From positions 1 through 64,000 of the forward strand of contig NZ_BCVA01000032.1 of assembly GCF_001591505.1 (NCBI RefSeq): a stretch of DNA of 64,000 nucleotides, read 5' to 3'. The position numbers and the translations under genes were made by a program. Source of the stretch: Neobacillus niacini NBRC 15566 (GTDB lineage: Bacteria > Bacillota > Bacilli > Bacillales > Cytobacillaceae). Positions within the stretch are counted from its first letter, which is position 1, and every line of letters starts with the position of its first letter. Shown piece after piece: positions 42,710 through 51,188 of the stretch. The notes beneath the pieces are model-generated. The model worked only from the letters and a program-made list of their open reading frames with translations, had not been told where the DNA came from and did not search any database.

Positions 42710-43885
42710 ATGAAAAAGGTTTTATCGATTATTACTATGATTCTATTTATTACTAGTATTGCACTAGCCGGCTGCGGCCAGAAAAGCACGAATATCGAAA
42801 AAAGTGATGGGCAAGAGAAGTCCAAAACGGAAGAAACAGCGGCAAGTTCCGGTCCAATTACCATTAATCAGGAGATCCCTGACCAAGAAATATTAAGTAA
42901 AGGTCCTAGCGGGGAAGCTGCTGTTTCAGCTAAAACACTACAGCTGACTGAAGAAGAAGTTCAAAAGATCAAAGAAGGAAAATACAAAGCCGCTCTTGTT
43001 ATGCACTATGCAGGAAACGACTGGGCGACTGCTCAAATCGATGGTTTAAAAGCCACCTTTGAGAAAATGGGAATTGAAGTAGTGGCTGTAACCGATGCCC
43101 AATTTAAGGCTGAAAAACAAGTATCTGATATTGAAACAGTTTTAGCGAAAAAACCTGATATTATCGTAGGGATTCCAGTTGACCCTGTTTCGACTGCTTC
43201 AGCTTTTAAGAAAGCCGCAGATGCAGGAGTGAAAGTCGTGTTTATGGATAATAAACCAAATGGTCTGGAAGCAGGCAAGGATTATGTGAGTGTAGTTTCT
43301 GCTGATAACTATGGAAATGGTGTTCAGGCAGCGGAAATCATGGCTGAAAAGCTTGGTGGAAAAGGAAAAATCGGTGTGATTTATCATGATGCCGATTATT
43401 TCGTAACCAAGCAGCGTACAGAAGCATTTGAAAAAACAATCAAAGAAAAATATCCGAATATCAAAATCGTTGAACGTGGGGGCATCATCGGCCCTAACGA
43501 TGGCGAGAAAGTGGCTTCTGGAATGTTGACGAAAAATCGTGACCTTGATGGCATGTTTGTCGTCTGGGATGTTCCGGCAGAAGGAGCTTTAGCAGCCACA
43601 CGTACGGCAGGCAAGAAAGATTTCGTGATTACAACAATCGATTTAGGGACAAACGTAGCCTTGGATATTGCCTCTGATGGAATTATTAAAGGGCTTGGTG
43701 CTCAGCTGCCGTATGACCAGGGGATTTCAGAAGCAATATTAGCAGGTTATGGAATACTTGGTAAAGAAGCCCCGGCATATGTAGCTGTACCAGCATTACA
43801 AGTAACGAATAAAAACGTATTAGACGCATGGAAACTTGTTTACCATCAGGATGCACCAAAATCTATTCAAAGTGTTGCAAAATAA
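42710..43885 (+). CDS. Sugar ABC transporter substrate-binding lipoprotein (copy 2)
   Basis: 391 residues, RBS AGGGGG. The lipoprotein signal ends in ALAGC (acylated C22). The mature part repeats the plan of copy 1: ITINQEIPDQEILSKGP, SAKTLQLTEEEVQKIK, VTDAQFKAEKQVSDIETVLAKK and GLGAQLPYDQG. It is closer than copy 1 to the domain fused to the histidine kinase (for example MHYAGND and IPVDPVSTASAFKKAA versus LPVDPVATASAFKKAA). No ATPase or permease accompanies it, so it probably docks on the importer at 33849-36306. It may bind a related sugar or the same one with different affinity. Confidence 0.93.
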   Translation: MKKVLSIITMILFITSIALAGCGQKSTNIEKSDGQEKSKTEETAASSGPITINQEIPDQEILSKGPSGEAAVSAKTLQLTEEEVQKIKEGKYKAALVMHYAGNDWATAQIDGLKATFEKMGIEVVAVTDAQFKAEKQVSDIETVLAKKPDIIVGIPVDPVSTASAFKKAADAGVKVVFMDNKPNGLEAGKDYVSVVSADNYGNGVQAAEIMAEKLGGKGKIGVIYHDADYFVTKQRTEAFEKTIKEKYPNIKIVERGGIIGPNDGEKVASGMLTKNRDLDGMFVVWDVPAEGALAATRTAGKKDFVITTIDLGTNVALDIASDGIIKGLGAQLPYDQGISEAILAGYGILGKEAPAYVAVPALQVTNKNVLDAWKLVYHQDAPKSIQSVAK

Positions 43886-43915
43886 TGAACCATTCATAAA
43901 AGGGAGAATACAAAA

Positions 43916-45103
43916 ATGAAAAAATTAAACGTAGGCATGATCGGCGGTGGATTTATGGGAAAGGCGCATTCACTTGCCTATGCAGGAATGCCAATGTTTT
44001 TCTGGCCAGCACCAGCAATCCCTCACCGTCATACAGTAGTAGATGTTAACGAACAATTAGCAAAAGACGCAGCAGCAAGGTTAGGATTTGACAATTATTC
44101 GACAGATTGGAGAGCTGTCGTTAACGATCCGGAAATTGATGTTATTGATATTGTTACTCCAAATAATTCGCATGCTGAAATTGCAATTGCAGCAGCAAAA
44201 GCTGGTAAACATATTATCTGCGAAAAACCATTGGCATTAGGTGCTGAACAAGCCAAGGAAATGCTGGAAGCCGTACAAGTTGCAGGAGTTAAGCATGCGG
44301 TTGCCTTCAACTACAGAAGAACACCAGCTGTTGCTCTTGCGAAAAAATATATTGAAGAAGGAAGAATTGGAAACATTCTCAGCTTCCGAGGAACATACCT
44401 GCAAGACTGGTCAGCGGATCCCGATTCTCCATTATCATGGCGCTTCCAGAAGAAAATTGCTGGGTCTGGCGCTCTAGGTGATATCGGAACACACGTAGTT
44501 GATTTTGCCCGTTACCTTGTTGGTGAAATTACAGATGTAAATGCGATGACAAGAACATGGATTCCAGAAAGACCGGTTCAAACTGGCGGTATTGATAAAC
44601 TAGGTACTGTGAAAACCGGTGGAAGTGATGTACCAAAAGCGCAAGTCGATGTAGACGATGAAGTGATTACCATGGTTAAGTTTGATAATGGTGCTATTGG
44701 AACGATTGAAGCAACACGTAATGCATGGGGGCGTAACAACTTCCTAACCTTTGAAATTCACGGTGAAAAAGGTTCTCTATACTTTAACTATGAGCGCCGT
44801 GACGAGCTTCAAGTTTGCTTTGCTGATGATCCAAGCGATGCAAAAGGCTTTAGAACGGTTTATACAGGACCTGCCACTCCATATGGTGAAGGATTATGGC
44901 CAATCCCTGCTCTAGGTATTGGTTACGGCGAAACAAAAATCATTGAAACATATGATTTGTTTAAAGCAATTGCTGAAGATAAAGAGTTTTCTCCAAACTT
45001 CAATGATGGCTACCAAATTGAATTAATCGCAGATGCAATCCTTGAATCAGCTGAAAAAGGTCAATGGGTAAATATTGAAAAAACAGCAGTAGCTGTAAAA
45101 TAA
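43916..45103 (+). CDS. Gfo/Idh/MocA-family sugar dehydrogenase 2 (levoglucosan-dehydrogenase-like)
   Basis: 395 residues, AAAGGGAG before the ATG. Rossmann motif GMIGGGFMGKAHS, EKP with catalytic K104, and DIGTHVVDFARYL with D189/H193. The opening AHSLAYAGMPMFFWPAP and the central RGTYLQDWSADPDSPLSWRF recall the actinobacterial levoglucosan dehydrogenase group as I remember it; I could not align them. NAD-dependent C3 oxidation of an anhydro- or glycosidic sugar is the best guess. It ends the second unit and is followed by a strong terminator. Confidence 0.9.
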   Translation: MKKLNVGMIGGGFMGKAHSLAYAGMPMFFWPAPAIPHRHTVVDVNEQLAKDAAARLGFDNYSTDWRAVVNDPEIDVIDIVTPNNSHAEIAIAAAKAGKHIICEKPLALGAEQAKEMLEAVQVAGVKHAVAFNYRRTPAVALAKKYIEEGRIGNILSFRGTYLQDWSADPDSPLSWRFQKKIAGSGALGDIGTHVVDFARYLVGEITDVNAMTRTWIPERPVQTGGIDKLGTVKTGGSDVPKAQVDVDDEVITMVKFDNGAIGTIEATRNAWGRNNFLTFEIHGEKGSLYFNYERRDELQVCFADDPSDAKGFRTVYTGPATPYGEGLWPIPALGIGYGETKIIETYDLFKAIAEDKEFSPNFNDGYQIELIADAILESAEKGQWVNIEKTAVAVK

Positions 45104-45111
45104 AATATATA

Positions 45112-45144
45112 AAAAGAGGCTTCTCAATTGAGGAGCCTCTTTTG
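45112..45144 (+). terminator. Terminator at the end of the sugar locus
   Basis: AAAGAGGCTTCTC / GAGGAGCCTCTTT, AATT loop, T run. Confidence 0.85.
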
Positions 45145-45231
45145 TAGAAATAAATAAAGAATCTTATATATCGTAATTAGATTTCAGGTGTTTTTATGGA
45201 AAGAAATTAATGGGGAAGAGAGTGAATAGTT

Positions 45232-45303
45232 ATGGAAGAAAAATGGTTAGTTGGTGTTGATATAGGTGGTACAACAATTAAAATGGTCAATGAAACCAAA
45301 TGA
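45232..45303 (+). pseudogene. N-terminal remnant of a ROK-family sugar kinase
   Basis: A 23-codon frame reading MEEKWLVGVDIGGTTIKMV and then a few unrelated residues to a stop. The DIGGTTIK phosphate-binding motif is the signature start of ROK glucokinases and N-acetylhexosamine kinases. Nothing downstream in any frame continues the family. The rest of the gene has been deleted. The remainder of 45104-45424 is A+T-rich and carries nothing else I would call a gene. Confidence 0.75.
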
Positions 45304-45424
45304 AGATACCCCTTAAAACATTCGGAAGTAGTAAATCGGCTCTATATCTTGGAGTTGATTTTTTTGAAAATAATGAAAAAATAATAATTGATATTGAAAA
45401 ATTTATAATTTATTATGTAGTTAA

Positions 45425-45949
45425 ATGAAAATTTTGAATTTTCAAAGGAGGCTGAGTTTCATTAAAAAGGTTGAAGAAGCCCAACTGAATTTGGATGAAC
45501 TAGATTTCGACATCATTAAAAGGTTACAAACGGATGGTAGAACTTCCTATACTGACATTTCAGAGGAATTAGGTATTACGGTCGGGACCGTGAGAAACAG
45601 AGTTCAAAGAATGATAGAAAACCAAATTCTTAAAATTGTAGGTGTAGTGAATCCATTTAAGACAGGAAGTCCTAGTGTGACCATCTTTGGAATGAAGGTG
45701 CGTCACCAGAAATTAGACCATGTTATAGAAAAACTAGTTGCGATCCCAGAGATTCGTTTTGTAGCAGCAGCAACGGGTGTCTATGACTTATATGTGGAAG
45801 TAATTTCGTCCTCGAACGAGGAACTTTATCGGGTTATGAAGAATGGCATTAGCCCAATCGATGGTATTGAATCGATAGAGTCTTCTTTGATTTTGGAAAT
45901 CTTTAAGCAGAGCTATGAATGGGAAGTTGGTTCACGATCTTCTCAATAA
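45425..45949 (+). CDS. Lrp/AsnC-family regulator
   Basis: Up to 174 residues. An N-terminal helix-turn-helix (LDFDIIKRLQTDGRTSYTDISEELGITVGTVRNRVQRM) is followed by a RAM ligand domain (about 85-165: VTIFGMKVRHQKLDHVIEKL ... YDLYVEVI). Such regulators respond to amino acids, which suits the peptidase cluster downstream. The start is uncertain: the ATG at 45425 has no ribosome site, while a strong AAAGGAGG at 45444-45451 lies inside the frame nine bases before an ATT codon (45461). The M20 gene begins 24 bp after the stop, so it probably heads that operon. Confidence 0.88.
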   Translation: MKILNFQRRLSFIKKVEEAQLNLDELDFDIIKRLQTDGRTSYTDISEELGITVGTVRNRVQRMIENQILKIVGVVNPFKTGSPSVTIFGMKVRHQKLDHVIEKLVAIPEIRFVAAATGVYDLYVEVISSSNEELYRVMKNGISPIDGIESIESSLILEIFKQSYEWEVGSRSSQ

Positions 45950-45973
45950 TTAGAATCAGAAAAGGGGGCTACT

Positions 45974-47116
45974 ATGAACGAGCTCGTCGAAATTCTAAAG
46001 GAAAATCAAGCAGAGATGCTTGAGTCATTAAAACAAATAGTAGAAAAAGAATCACCCACTCGTGATAAAGAATTAGCTGATGAACTGGCGATTTTCATTG
46101 CTGAATTATTTGAAGAATTAACTTCTGGGAAATCATCCATTATTCAAAATGAGCTTTTTGGTAATCATGTCAGAGGGGAATTTGGACATGGCGACGAACA
46201 AATTCTGCTCCTGGCACACTATGATACAGTTTGGCGGAAAGGGGATATTCTAGAAAAAATTCCTTTTAAAACTGAAGGAGATATTGCCTATGAACCAGGA
46301 GTTTTTGATATGAAAGGCGGTATTGTCCAGGGGTTATATGCACTGTGGGCACTAAAAGAAACAAATGCACAATTAAACAAAAAGGTCGTTTTTCTATGTA
46401 CATCTGATGAAGAGTTGGGAAGCCCATCCTCTCAAAAACTGATAGAAGAAGAAGCAAAAAAAAGTAAATACGTGTTGGTATTAGAACCTGCAATATCGAG
46501 GCAAGGCGCATTAAAGACTGCTAGAAAAGGTGTAGGAATATTCAAACTTAATATTAAAGGTAGAGCAGCTCATGCCGGAGTGGAACCTGAAAAAGGAATA
46601 AGCGCTATTCTTGAATTAAGCAAACAAGTAACTTATTTACATGAATTAACTGATTATAGCAAAGGAACCACCGTCAATGTAGGCAAAATCAAAGGTGGAA
46701 CAACCGTGAATGTAATTGCAGCAGAAGCGGAAGCAGATATCGATTTACGTGTAAAAACGAAAGCAGAATTTGACCGGATCATACCGATCATCAAAAATCT
46801 CAAGCCAAGTACCACTGGTGTTGAAGTTAGTGTAGCCGGCGGTATAAATCGACCTCCATTTGAACGAACAGATCAAGTTATTTCACTTTTTAACATGGCA
46901 AAGAAAGTGGCCCAGGAAAATCTGGGTTTTAAATTGGAAGAGAAAGAAACAGGTGGAGGAAGTGACGGGAACTTTTCTGCACCGTTTGCTCCAACCCTGG
47001 ATGGTTTAGGTGCAGTTGGTGACGGGGCACATGCTCTTAATGAACATATCATTATTTCTCAAATGCCGAAAAGAAGTGCATTAGTAGCTTTGTTGATCAA
47101 GGAGTTAGCAAATTAA
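45974..47116 (+). CDS. M20-family metallopeptidase (carboxypeptidase G2-like)
   Basis: 380 residues, AAAGGGGG before the ATG. Zinc ligands and catalytic residues: LAHYDTVW (His and Asp), VFDMKGG (bridging Asp), SDEELGSPSS (catalytic Glu and ligand), a dimerisation-domain insert (RAAHAGVEPEKG) and HALNEH near the end. The glutamate carboxypeptidase type cleaves an acyl-amino-acid or dipeptide bond. There is no signal peptide, so it is cytoplasmic. It lies between the Lrp regulator and an M28 peptidase, pointing to peptide or N-acyl amino acid use. Confidence 0.9.
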   Translation: MNELVEILKENQAEMLESLKQIVEKESPTRDKELADELAIFIAELFEELTSGKSSIIQNELFGNHVRGEFGHGDEQILLLAHYDTVWRKGDILEKIPFKTEGDIAYEPGVFDMKGGIVQGLYALWALKETNAQLNKKVVFLCTSDEELGSPSSQKLIEEEAKKSKYVLVLEPAISRQGALKTARKGVGIFKLNIKGRAAHAGVEPEKGISAILELSKQVTYLHELTDYSKGTTVNVGKIKGGTTVNVIAAEAEADIDLRVKTKAEFDRIIPIIKNLKPSTTGVEVSVAGGINRPPFERTDQVISLFNMAKKVAQENLGFKLEEKETGGGSDGNFSAPFAPTLDGLGAVGDGAHALNEHIIISQMPKRSALVALLIKELAN

Positions 47117-47134
47117 CCATTAGGGGGATTTTTG

Positions 47135-48880
47135 ATGAAGGTCGATTTAGAATCTATTAAAAGCCAAATGCTTGAGGAAGTAAATCAGGATCTATTAATG
47201 GAATATACTCAAAACGTTGCTTCAGAAATTCGTCTATCAGGAACCGTGGAAGAGCTCCGTGCCTTTTATTACGCAAAATCAAAGCTTGAAGAATTTGGCT
47301 TAACAACAGAGTTAACATTTAATGATGCTTACATTAGTCTTCCAGGAAAAACGGAGCTAAAGGTTAACGGTCAAAGCTTTCCTGCCATTACTCATTCAAT
47401 GGCCGTTTCTACGGATGAAACAGGGTTAGCAGGGGAAATTGTGTATTCAGGTAAGTCAGTAAGTGTAGACTATCAAAAAAATCCAGTTAGCGGAAAAATA
47501 GTCCTGCTAGATGGTCTCGCTATTCCAGGGGCGGTACTTCAGGCTCAGCAAGCAGGAGCAAAAGCAATTATCTTTATAAATGCTGAATATACGCATGAAA
47601 TGATCGTTTCACCGGTATGGGGAAACCCAACACCTCATACTTATGACAATTTGCCAAAGATTCCGGTTGTATCGGTCAATTTTCATGATGGACAAAAGAT
47701 GAAAAGCACTGTAAAAAATCACACTAATTGTCAAGGATGGCTAAAAACTAAGGTTGATACTAGATGGATAAAAATTCCAACTTTAACTGCTGAGATTCCA
47801 GGTAATGACGAGGATGATCATTTTGTATTATTTAGCGGCCATATTGATTCATGGCATTATGGGGTAATGGATAATGGAACAGCAAATGCAACGATGTTGG
47901 AAGTTGCACGAATACTTGCCCTAAATAAAGACAATCTTCGTCGCAGCTTAAAGCTTGCCTTCTGGTCTGGCCACTCGCATGGCCGTTATGCAGGTTCTGC
48001 TTTGTATTGTGATGAACATTGGGAAGACCTTCACGAAAATTGTGTTCTTCATATTAATATTGATTCAGTTGGCGGCAAAGGAGCCACGATATTAACAGAG
48101 GCTAATTGTATGGCTGAGACTAGGGATCTTGCTAAACGGTCTATTAAGGAACTAACAGGAGATGAGTTTGAAGGATCACGATTTGGCAGAGCAGGGGATC
48201 AATCCTTCTGGGGCCCTGGTGTTCCGTCGCTTTTTATGGGGTTATCTGAACAGCCTCAGTCCAATAATCCAGCATCAGAAGCGTTTTCTCAATTATTTGG
48301 AGCAGGAAAAGCCGGCGGATTTGGCTGGTGGTGGCATACAACAGAAGATACACTTGACAAGATTTCTCCAGAAAATCTTGCCCGTGATTGCAAAATATAT
48401 TTATCTATCGCGTATGAAGCATGTACTACTGAGATTTTGCCTATTAACCAATTGGCAGCAGTCGAAGAATTGGAAACATGCATAAAGGACTATCAAAGCA
48501 AAACAAATGGCCGCTTGAATTTTAGTATTACAAATAACCGAATTGAGGAATTGAAAAATAACTTAACACAGTTTGGCAGTTTGCTAGCGACACTTACTGA
48601 CCCACAAGTTACTCATGCTAACAAAACATTAAAACAACTTTCCAATATTTTAGTTCCCCTTAATTATGTAAAAGGGGACATATTCAACCATGATACAGCA
48701 TTAAAGCAGCCTCCAATCCCGTTACTAGCGAATTGTGAGAAATTAGCAGACTTAGAGGTAGGAAGTCATCAATATCATTTAGTTCTAACCGAATTAAAAC
48801 GTAATCTCAATAAAGTAAACTATACCCTATTAGAAGCAATTCGGACCGTTAACCTCTCTGTTGAGCAAATAAATAACTAA
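47135..48880 (+). CDS. M28-family peptidase with PA domain, altered catalytic motif
   Basis: 581 residues; the ATG at 47135 follows GGGGG. A PA-type insert spans about 95-200. The metallopeptidase core begins at FSGHIDSW (H236, D238) with bridging D246 (MDNGTA) and D310 further on, and a late HTTEDT histidine. Where M28 enzymes have the catalytic Glu-Glu pair, this protein reads FWSGHSHGRYAGS (278-283 SGHSHG), so the general-base Glu is absent. No signal peptide is seen, so it is cytoplasmic. A close relative begins at 63743. A different catalytic chemistry or a non-peptidase role is possible. Confidence 0.85.
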   Translation: MKVDLESIKSQMLEEVNQDLLMEYTQNVASEIRLSGTVEELRAFYYAKSKLEEFGLTTELTFNDAYISLPGKTELKVNGQSFPAITHSMAVSTDETGLAGEIVYSGKSVSVDYQKNPVSGKIVLLDGLAIPGAVLQAQQAGAKAIIFINAEYTHEMIVSPVWGNPTPHTYDNLPKIPVVSVNFHDGQKMKSTVKNHTNCQGWLKTKVDTRWIKIPTLTAEIPGNDEDDHFVLFSGHIDSWHYGVMDNGTANATMLEVARILALNKDNLRRSLKLAFWSGHSHGRYAGSALYCDEHWEDLHENCVLHINIDSVGGKGATILTEANCMAETRDLAKRSIKELTGDEFEGSRFGRAGDQSFWGPGVPSLFMGLSEQPQSNNPASEAFSQLFGAGKAGGFGWWWHTTEDTLDKISPENLARDCKIYLSIAYEACTTEILPINQLAAVEELETCIKDYQSKTNGRLNFSITNNRIEELKNNLTQFGSLLATLTDPQVTHANKTLKQLSNILVPLNYVKGDIFNHDTALKQPPIPLLANCEKLADLEVGSHQYHLVLTELKRNLNKVNYTLLEAIRTVNLSVEQINN

Positions 48881-48891
48881 ATAATGATATA

Positions 48892-48927
48892 AAAAAGGGA
48901 GAATGATCGATCCATTTCTCCCTTTTT
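48892..48927. terminator. Bidirectional terminator
   Basis: AAAAAGGGAGAA / TTCTCCCTTTTT perfect 12-bp stem between convergent M28 and MFS genes. Confidence 0.85.
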
Positions 48928-50146
48928 ACAAAGTCATTTTTACCTTTTCATTCTTTTGTACGACGACCATTCCAAGGGTTATTTTTAAACCCGCCAATAG
49001 TAACAAGATGGTTACCGTTACAATTGCATACCACCCAAAATACTCCCAAACAAACCCTAAGACATAACTCCCCAAGCTGCCTCCTGCATAATAGAAAAAT
49101 AAGTAGAGAGAGGAGGCGCTTCCTTTTGCCTCTTTCGCCAGGATACTTACCCAGTTTGTTGCAGCTGCATGTACGAAGAAAAAACCAAAACAGACAATGA
49201 TAAGACCGATTAAAATCATTAAAAGCGAACTAAAAAGCGTTAGCAAAACACCGACTAACATAATGAGGAGACCTGCACACATCCGATTAGGAATACTCAT
49301 AATGGCATCCAGTTTCCCGGAAAATGTCGAGCTAAATGTTCCAGCAAGGTAGGATAGAAATAATAGACCGATTAAGCTGGAAGATAAATGATACGGTGCC
49401 CCGTGTAGATGGTAGGATAAATAATTAAACAACCCCATGAAAATAAAAAAGATGATTCCAGCAATATAATACGCTGATCTTAGTTCGCGATTCTTTAGAT
49501 GGATAATAAAATGCCCTATAACCTGCTTAAGCTCCAATGAATTGGGGGAAAAATGTTTTGATTTAGGTAAATAAAAAACAAATAACAGAAAACAGAAAAT
49601 ACCTATCAACCCCATTGTTAGATAGGCGTATCGCCATCCCCATAAATCAGACGTGAATCCACCGATGATTCTCCCGCCCATTCCCCCAATGGTGTTTCCG
49701 CTAATATAAAGACCGATTGCAACTCCTATAGCTCTTTTTTCAAATTCTTCTGCAATGTAGGCATAAGCAATAGCCGGCAAACAAGCTAATGTGACTCCTT
49801 GGAGTGTTCGTAAAATTAGAAGGACCCAGAAGTCCGAAACAAAAAAGATCGCAAGGGAAAATAAAGATGATGACAAAAGCCCGAAAGACATTAAGTTTTT
49901 TCGGCCGATATGGTCAGAAAAAGGTCCGGCAAATAATAAAAACAAACTCAATGACAATGTTACAAGCGAAACGGTTAAACTTGCCATTGCAGGAGAAACT
50001 TCAAATTCTCTGGATATTAACGGAAGTAACGGCTGTGTAAAATGTAAATTTGAAAATACGAGGAAAGAACCGAAACTTAGTGCAATAGTAGCCTTCCAGA
50101 ATTGGCTTGTTTTTTCCTTGATATAGAAATTGAATTCTTGTTCCAT
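48926..50146 (-). CDS. MFS transporter
   Basis: 406 residues with the start at 50146 (AAAGG about ten bases upstream); ATGs at 50179 and 50194 are possible longer starts. Twelve membrane helices. The loop 2-3 motif is FAGPFSDHIGRKNLM, with GLFNYLSYHLHGAPY in the second half. It resembles YgaY/YnfM-type drug or metabolite carriers; the substrate is unknown. It is transcribed opposite to the catabolic genes and shares an upstream region with the sigma-54 promoter at 50227. Confidence 0.87.
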   Translation of the reverse strand: MEQEFNFYIKEKTSQFWKATIALSFGSFLVFSNLHFTQPLLPLISREFEVSPAMASLTVSLVTLSLSLFLLFAGPFSDHIGRKNLMSFGLLSSSLFSLAIFFVSDFWVLLILRTLQGVTLACLPAIAYAYIAEEFEKRAIGVAIGLYISGNTIGGMGGRIIGGFTSDLWGWRYAYLTMGLIGIFCFLLFVFYLPKSKHFSPNSLELKQVIGHFIIHLKNRELRSAYYIAGIIFFIFMGLFNYLSYHLHGAPYHLSSSLIGLLFLSYLAGTFSSTFSGKLDAIMSIPNRMCAGLLIMLVGVLLTLFSSLLMILIGLIIVCFGFFFVHAAATNWVSILAKEAKGSASSLYLFFYYAGGSLGSYVLGFVWEYFGWYAIVTVTILLLLAGLKITLGMVVVQKNEKVKMTL

Positions 50147-50226
50147 GTGCTTCACAACCTTTGTATTTCTACTGTTCATTAAATTAAAATGCAATTTTTA
50201 TGCCAATCGAACTTGATCTCCTAAAA

Positions 50227-50243
50227 CTGGCATAGAACTTGCA
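50227..50243 (+). promoter_or_regulatory. Sigma-54 (-24/-12) promoter of the racemase gene
   Basis: CTGGCATAGAACTTGCA: GG at 50229-50230 and GC at 50241-50242 separated by exactly ten bases, as sigma-54 requires. It differs from the consensus only in CTGGCAT for TTGGCAC. The racemase ATG is 38 bp further. Confidence 0.82.
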
Positions 50244-50280
50244 AGTATTACTAACGAAAACGAATAAAGGAGGAATGATT

Positions 50281-51063
50281 ATGAAAATAGTTTATGTACT
50301 GCCAGGACCGATAAGTAGGACGGAACCAGGACGTCAAGAAATGGAGAGAAGATTAGAAATCCTGCGCTCCTATGCAGCGCCTGGTACAAATGTTGATATC
50401 GTCGATGTAGATGAAGGCCCCGCGTCCATTGAATCTCTTTATGAGGAATACCTAAGTATATCAAATACTGTAGATCTTATGTTGGAGATGGAGAAAAAAG
50501 GGTATGATGCCGCCATTTTAGGTTGTTATGGAGACCCAGGTTTGGACGCAGTTAGAGAAGTAACGGGAAAAATGGTGGTAGTGGGACCTGGCGAAGCGGG
50601 TGTAATGGCAGCAGCAATGTGTGGTTACCGATTTTCAATCATAACAGTTACAAATAGCATTATAAATCCACTGCATTACCTAGTGGAAAAAGCAGGGGTT
50701 GGTAAGAAGCTAGCATCCGTGCGTGCCATAAATACACCTGTTCTCGAACTTGCCAACGACCGTGAAAGAACGATCCAAAAGCTAATTGAAGAGGGGAAAA
50801 AAGCGATTCAGGAAGACCGGGCAGATACGTTGGTATTAGGCTGTATGTCAATGGGCTTCCTCAATGTTGCAGAAGAAATGTCTAAAGCACTAGGTGTGCC
50901 TGTTATCAATCCTGGCAAAACCTCATTAAAGATGGCGGAAGCATTGGTTGGAGCAGGGCTATCACACTCCAAGCTTGCCTATCTTACACCGCCGAAGATT
51001 TCAGCAGGGACTGTTACTTCTTCTAAAGGCTTGCTTGTGAAGAAAAACAAAATCGTCCAATAA
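50281..51063 (+). CDS. Aspartate/glutamate/hydantoin racemase family protein
   Basis: 260 residues; the ATG at 50281 is seven bases after AAAGGAGG. A cofactor-independent racemase fold with the paired catalytic cysteines C82 (ILGCYGDPG) and C188 (VLGCMSMG). The hydantoin-racemase type of this superfamily interconverts D/L 5-substituted hydantoins; others act on Asp or Glu. Placed under its own sigma-54 promoter and followed by a dipeptide epimerase, it most likely supplies L-configured substrate for catabolism. Confidence 0.88.
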   Translation: MKIVYVLPGPISRTEPGRQEMERRLEILRSYAAPGTNVDIVDVDEGPASIESLYEEYLSISNTVDLMLEMEKKGYDAAILGCYGDPGLDAVREVTGKMVVVGPGEAGVMAAAMCGYRFSIITVTNSIINPLHYLVEKAGVGKKLASVRAINTPVLELANDRERTIQKLIEEGKKAIQEDRADTLVLGCMSMGFLNVAEEMSKALGVPVINPGKTSLKMAEALVGAGLSHSKLAYLTPPKISAGTVTSSKGLLVKKNKIVQ

Positions 51064-51113
51064 TGGAATACCCTTATTCAAGAAAAAGGTTATTGTTAAA
51101 AAGTCTAATCAAC

Positions 51114-51128
51114 CCTAAAACAACCTAA
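51114..51128. promoter_or_regulatory. TAGG-N6-TAGG element between racemase and epimerase genes
   Basis: CCTAAAACAACCTAA, on the other strand TTAGGTTGTTTTAGG. The two TAGG halves are ten bases apart, as in the elements at 55903, 61502 and 63607. No -24/-12 promoter follows it, so it may act on the promoter at 50227 from downstream or on an unseen promoter. Confidence 0.55.
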
Positions 51129-51188
51129 TGCACCAAAATAAAAGATCATGATTTTACATTTTCCATTTCTAAGGAAGGAGGGAGCTTT

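Noticed and set aside
45300..45428. 42-codon frame overlapping the ROK remnant's stop
   Set aside because: Very A+T-rich and Ile/Lys-rich, no ribosome site, no continuation of the ROK family in this frame.
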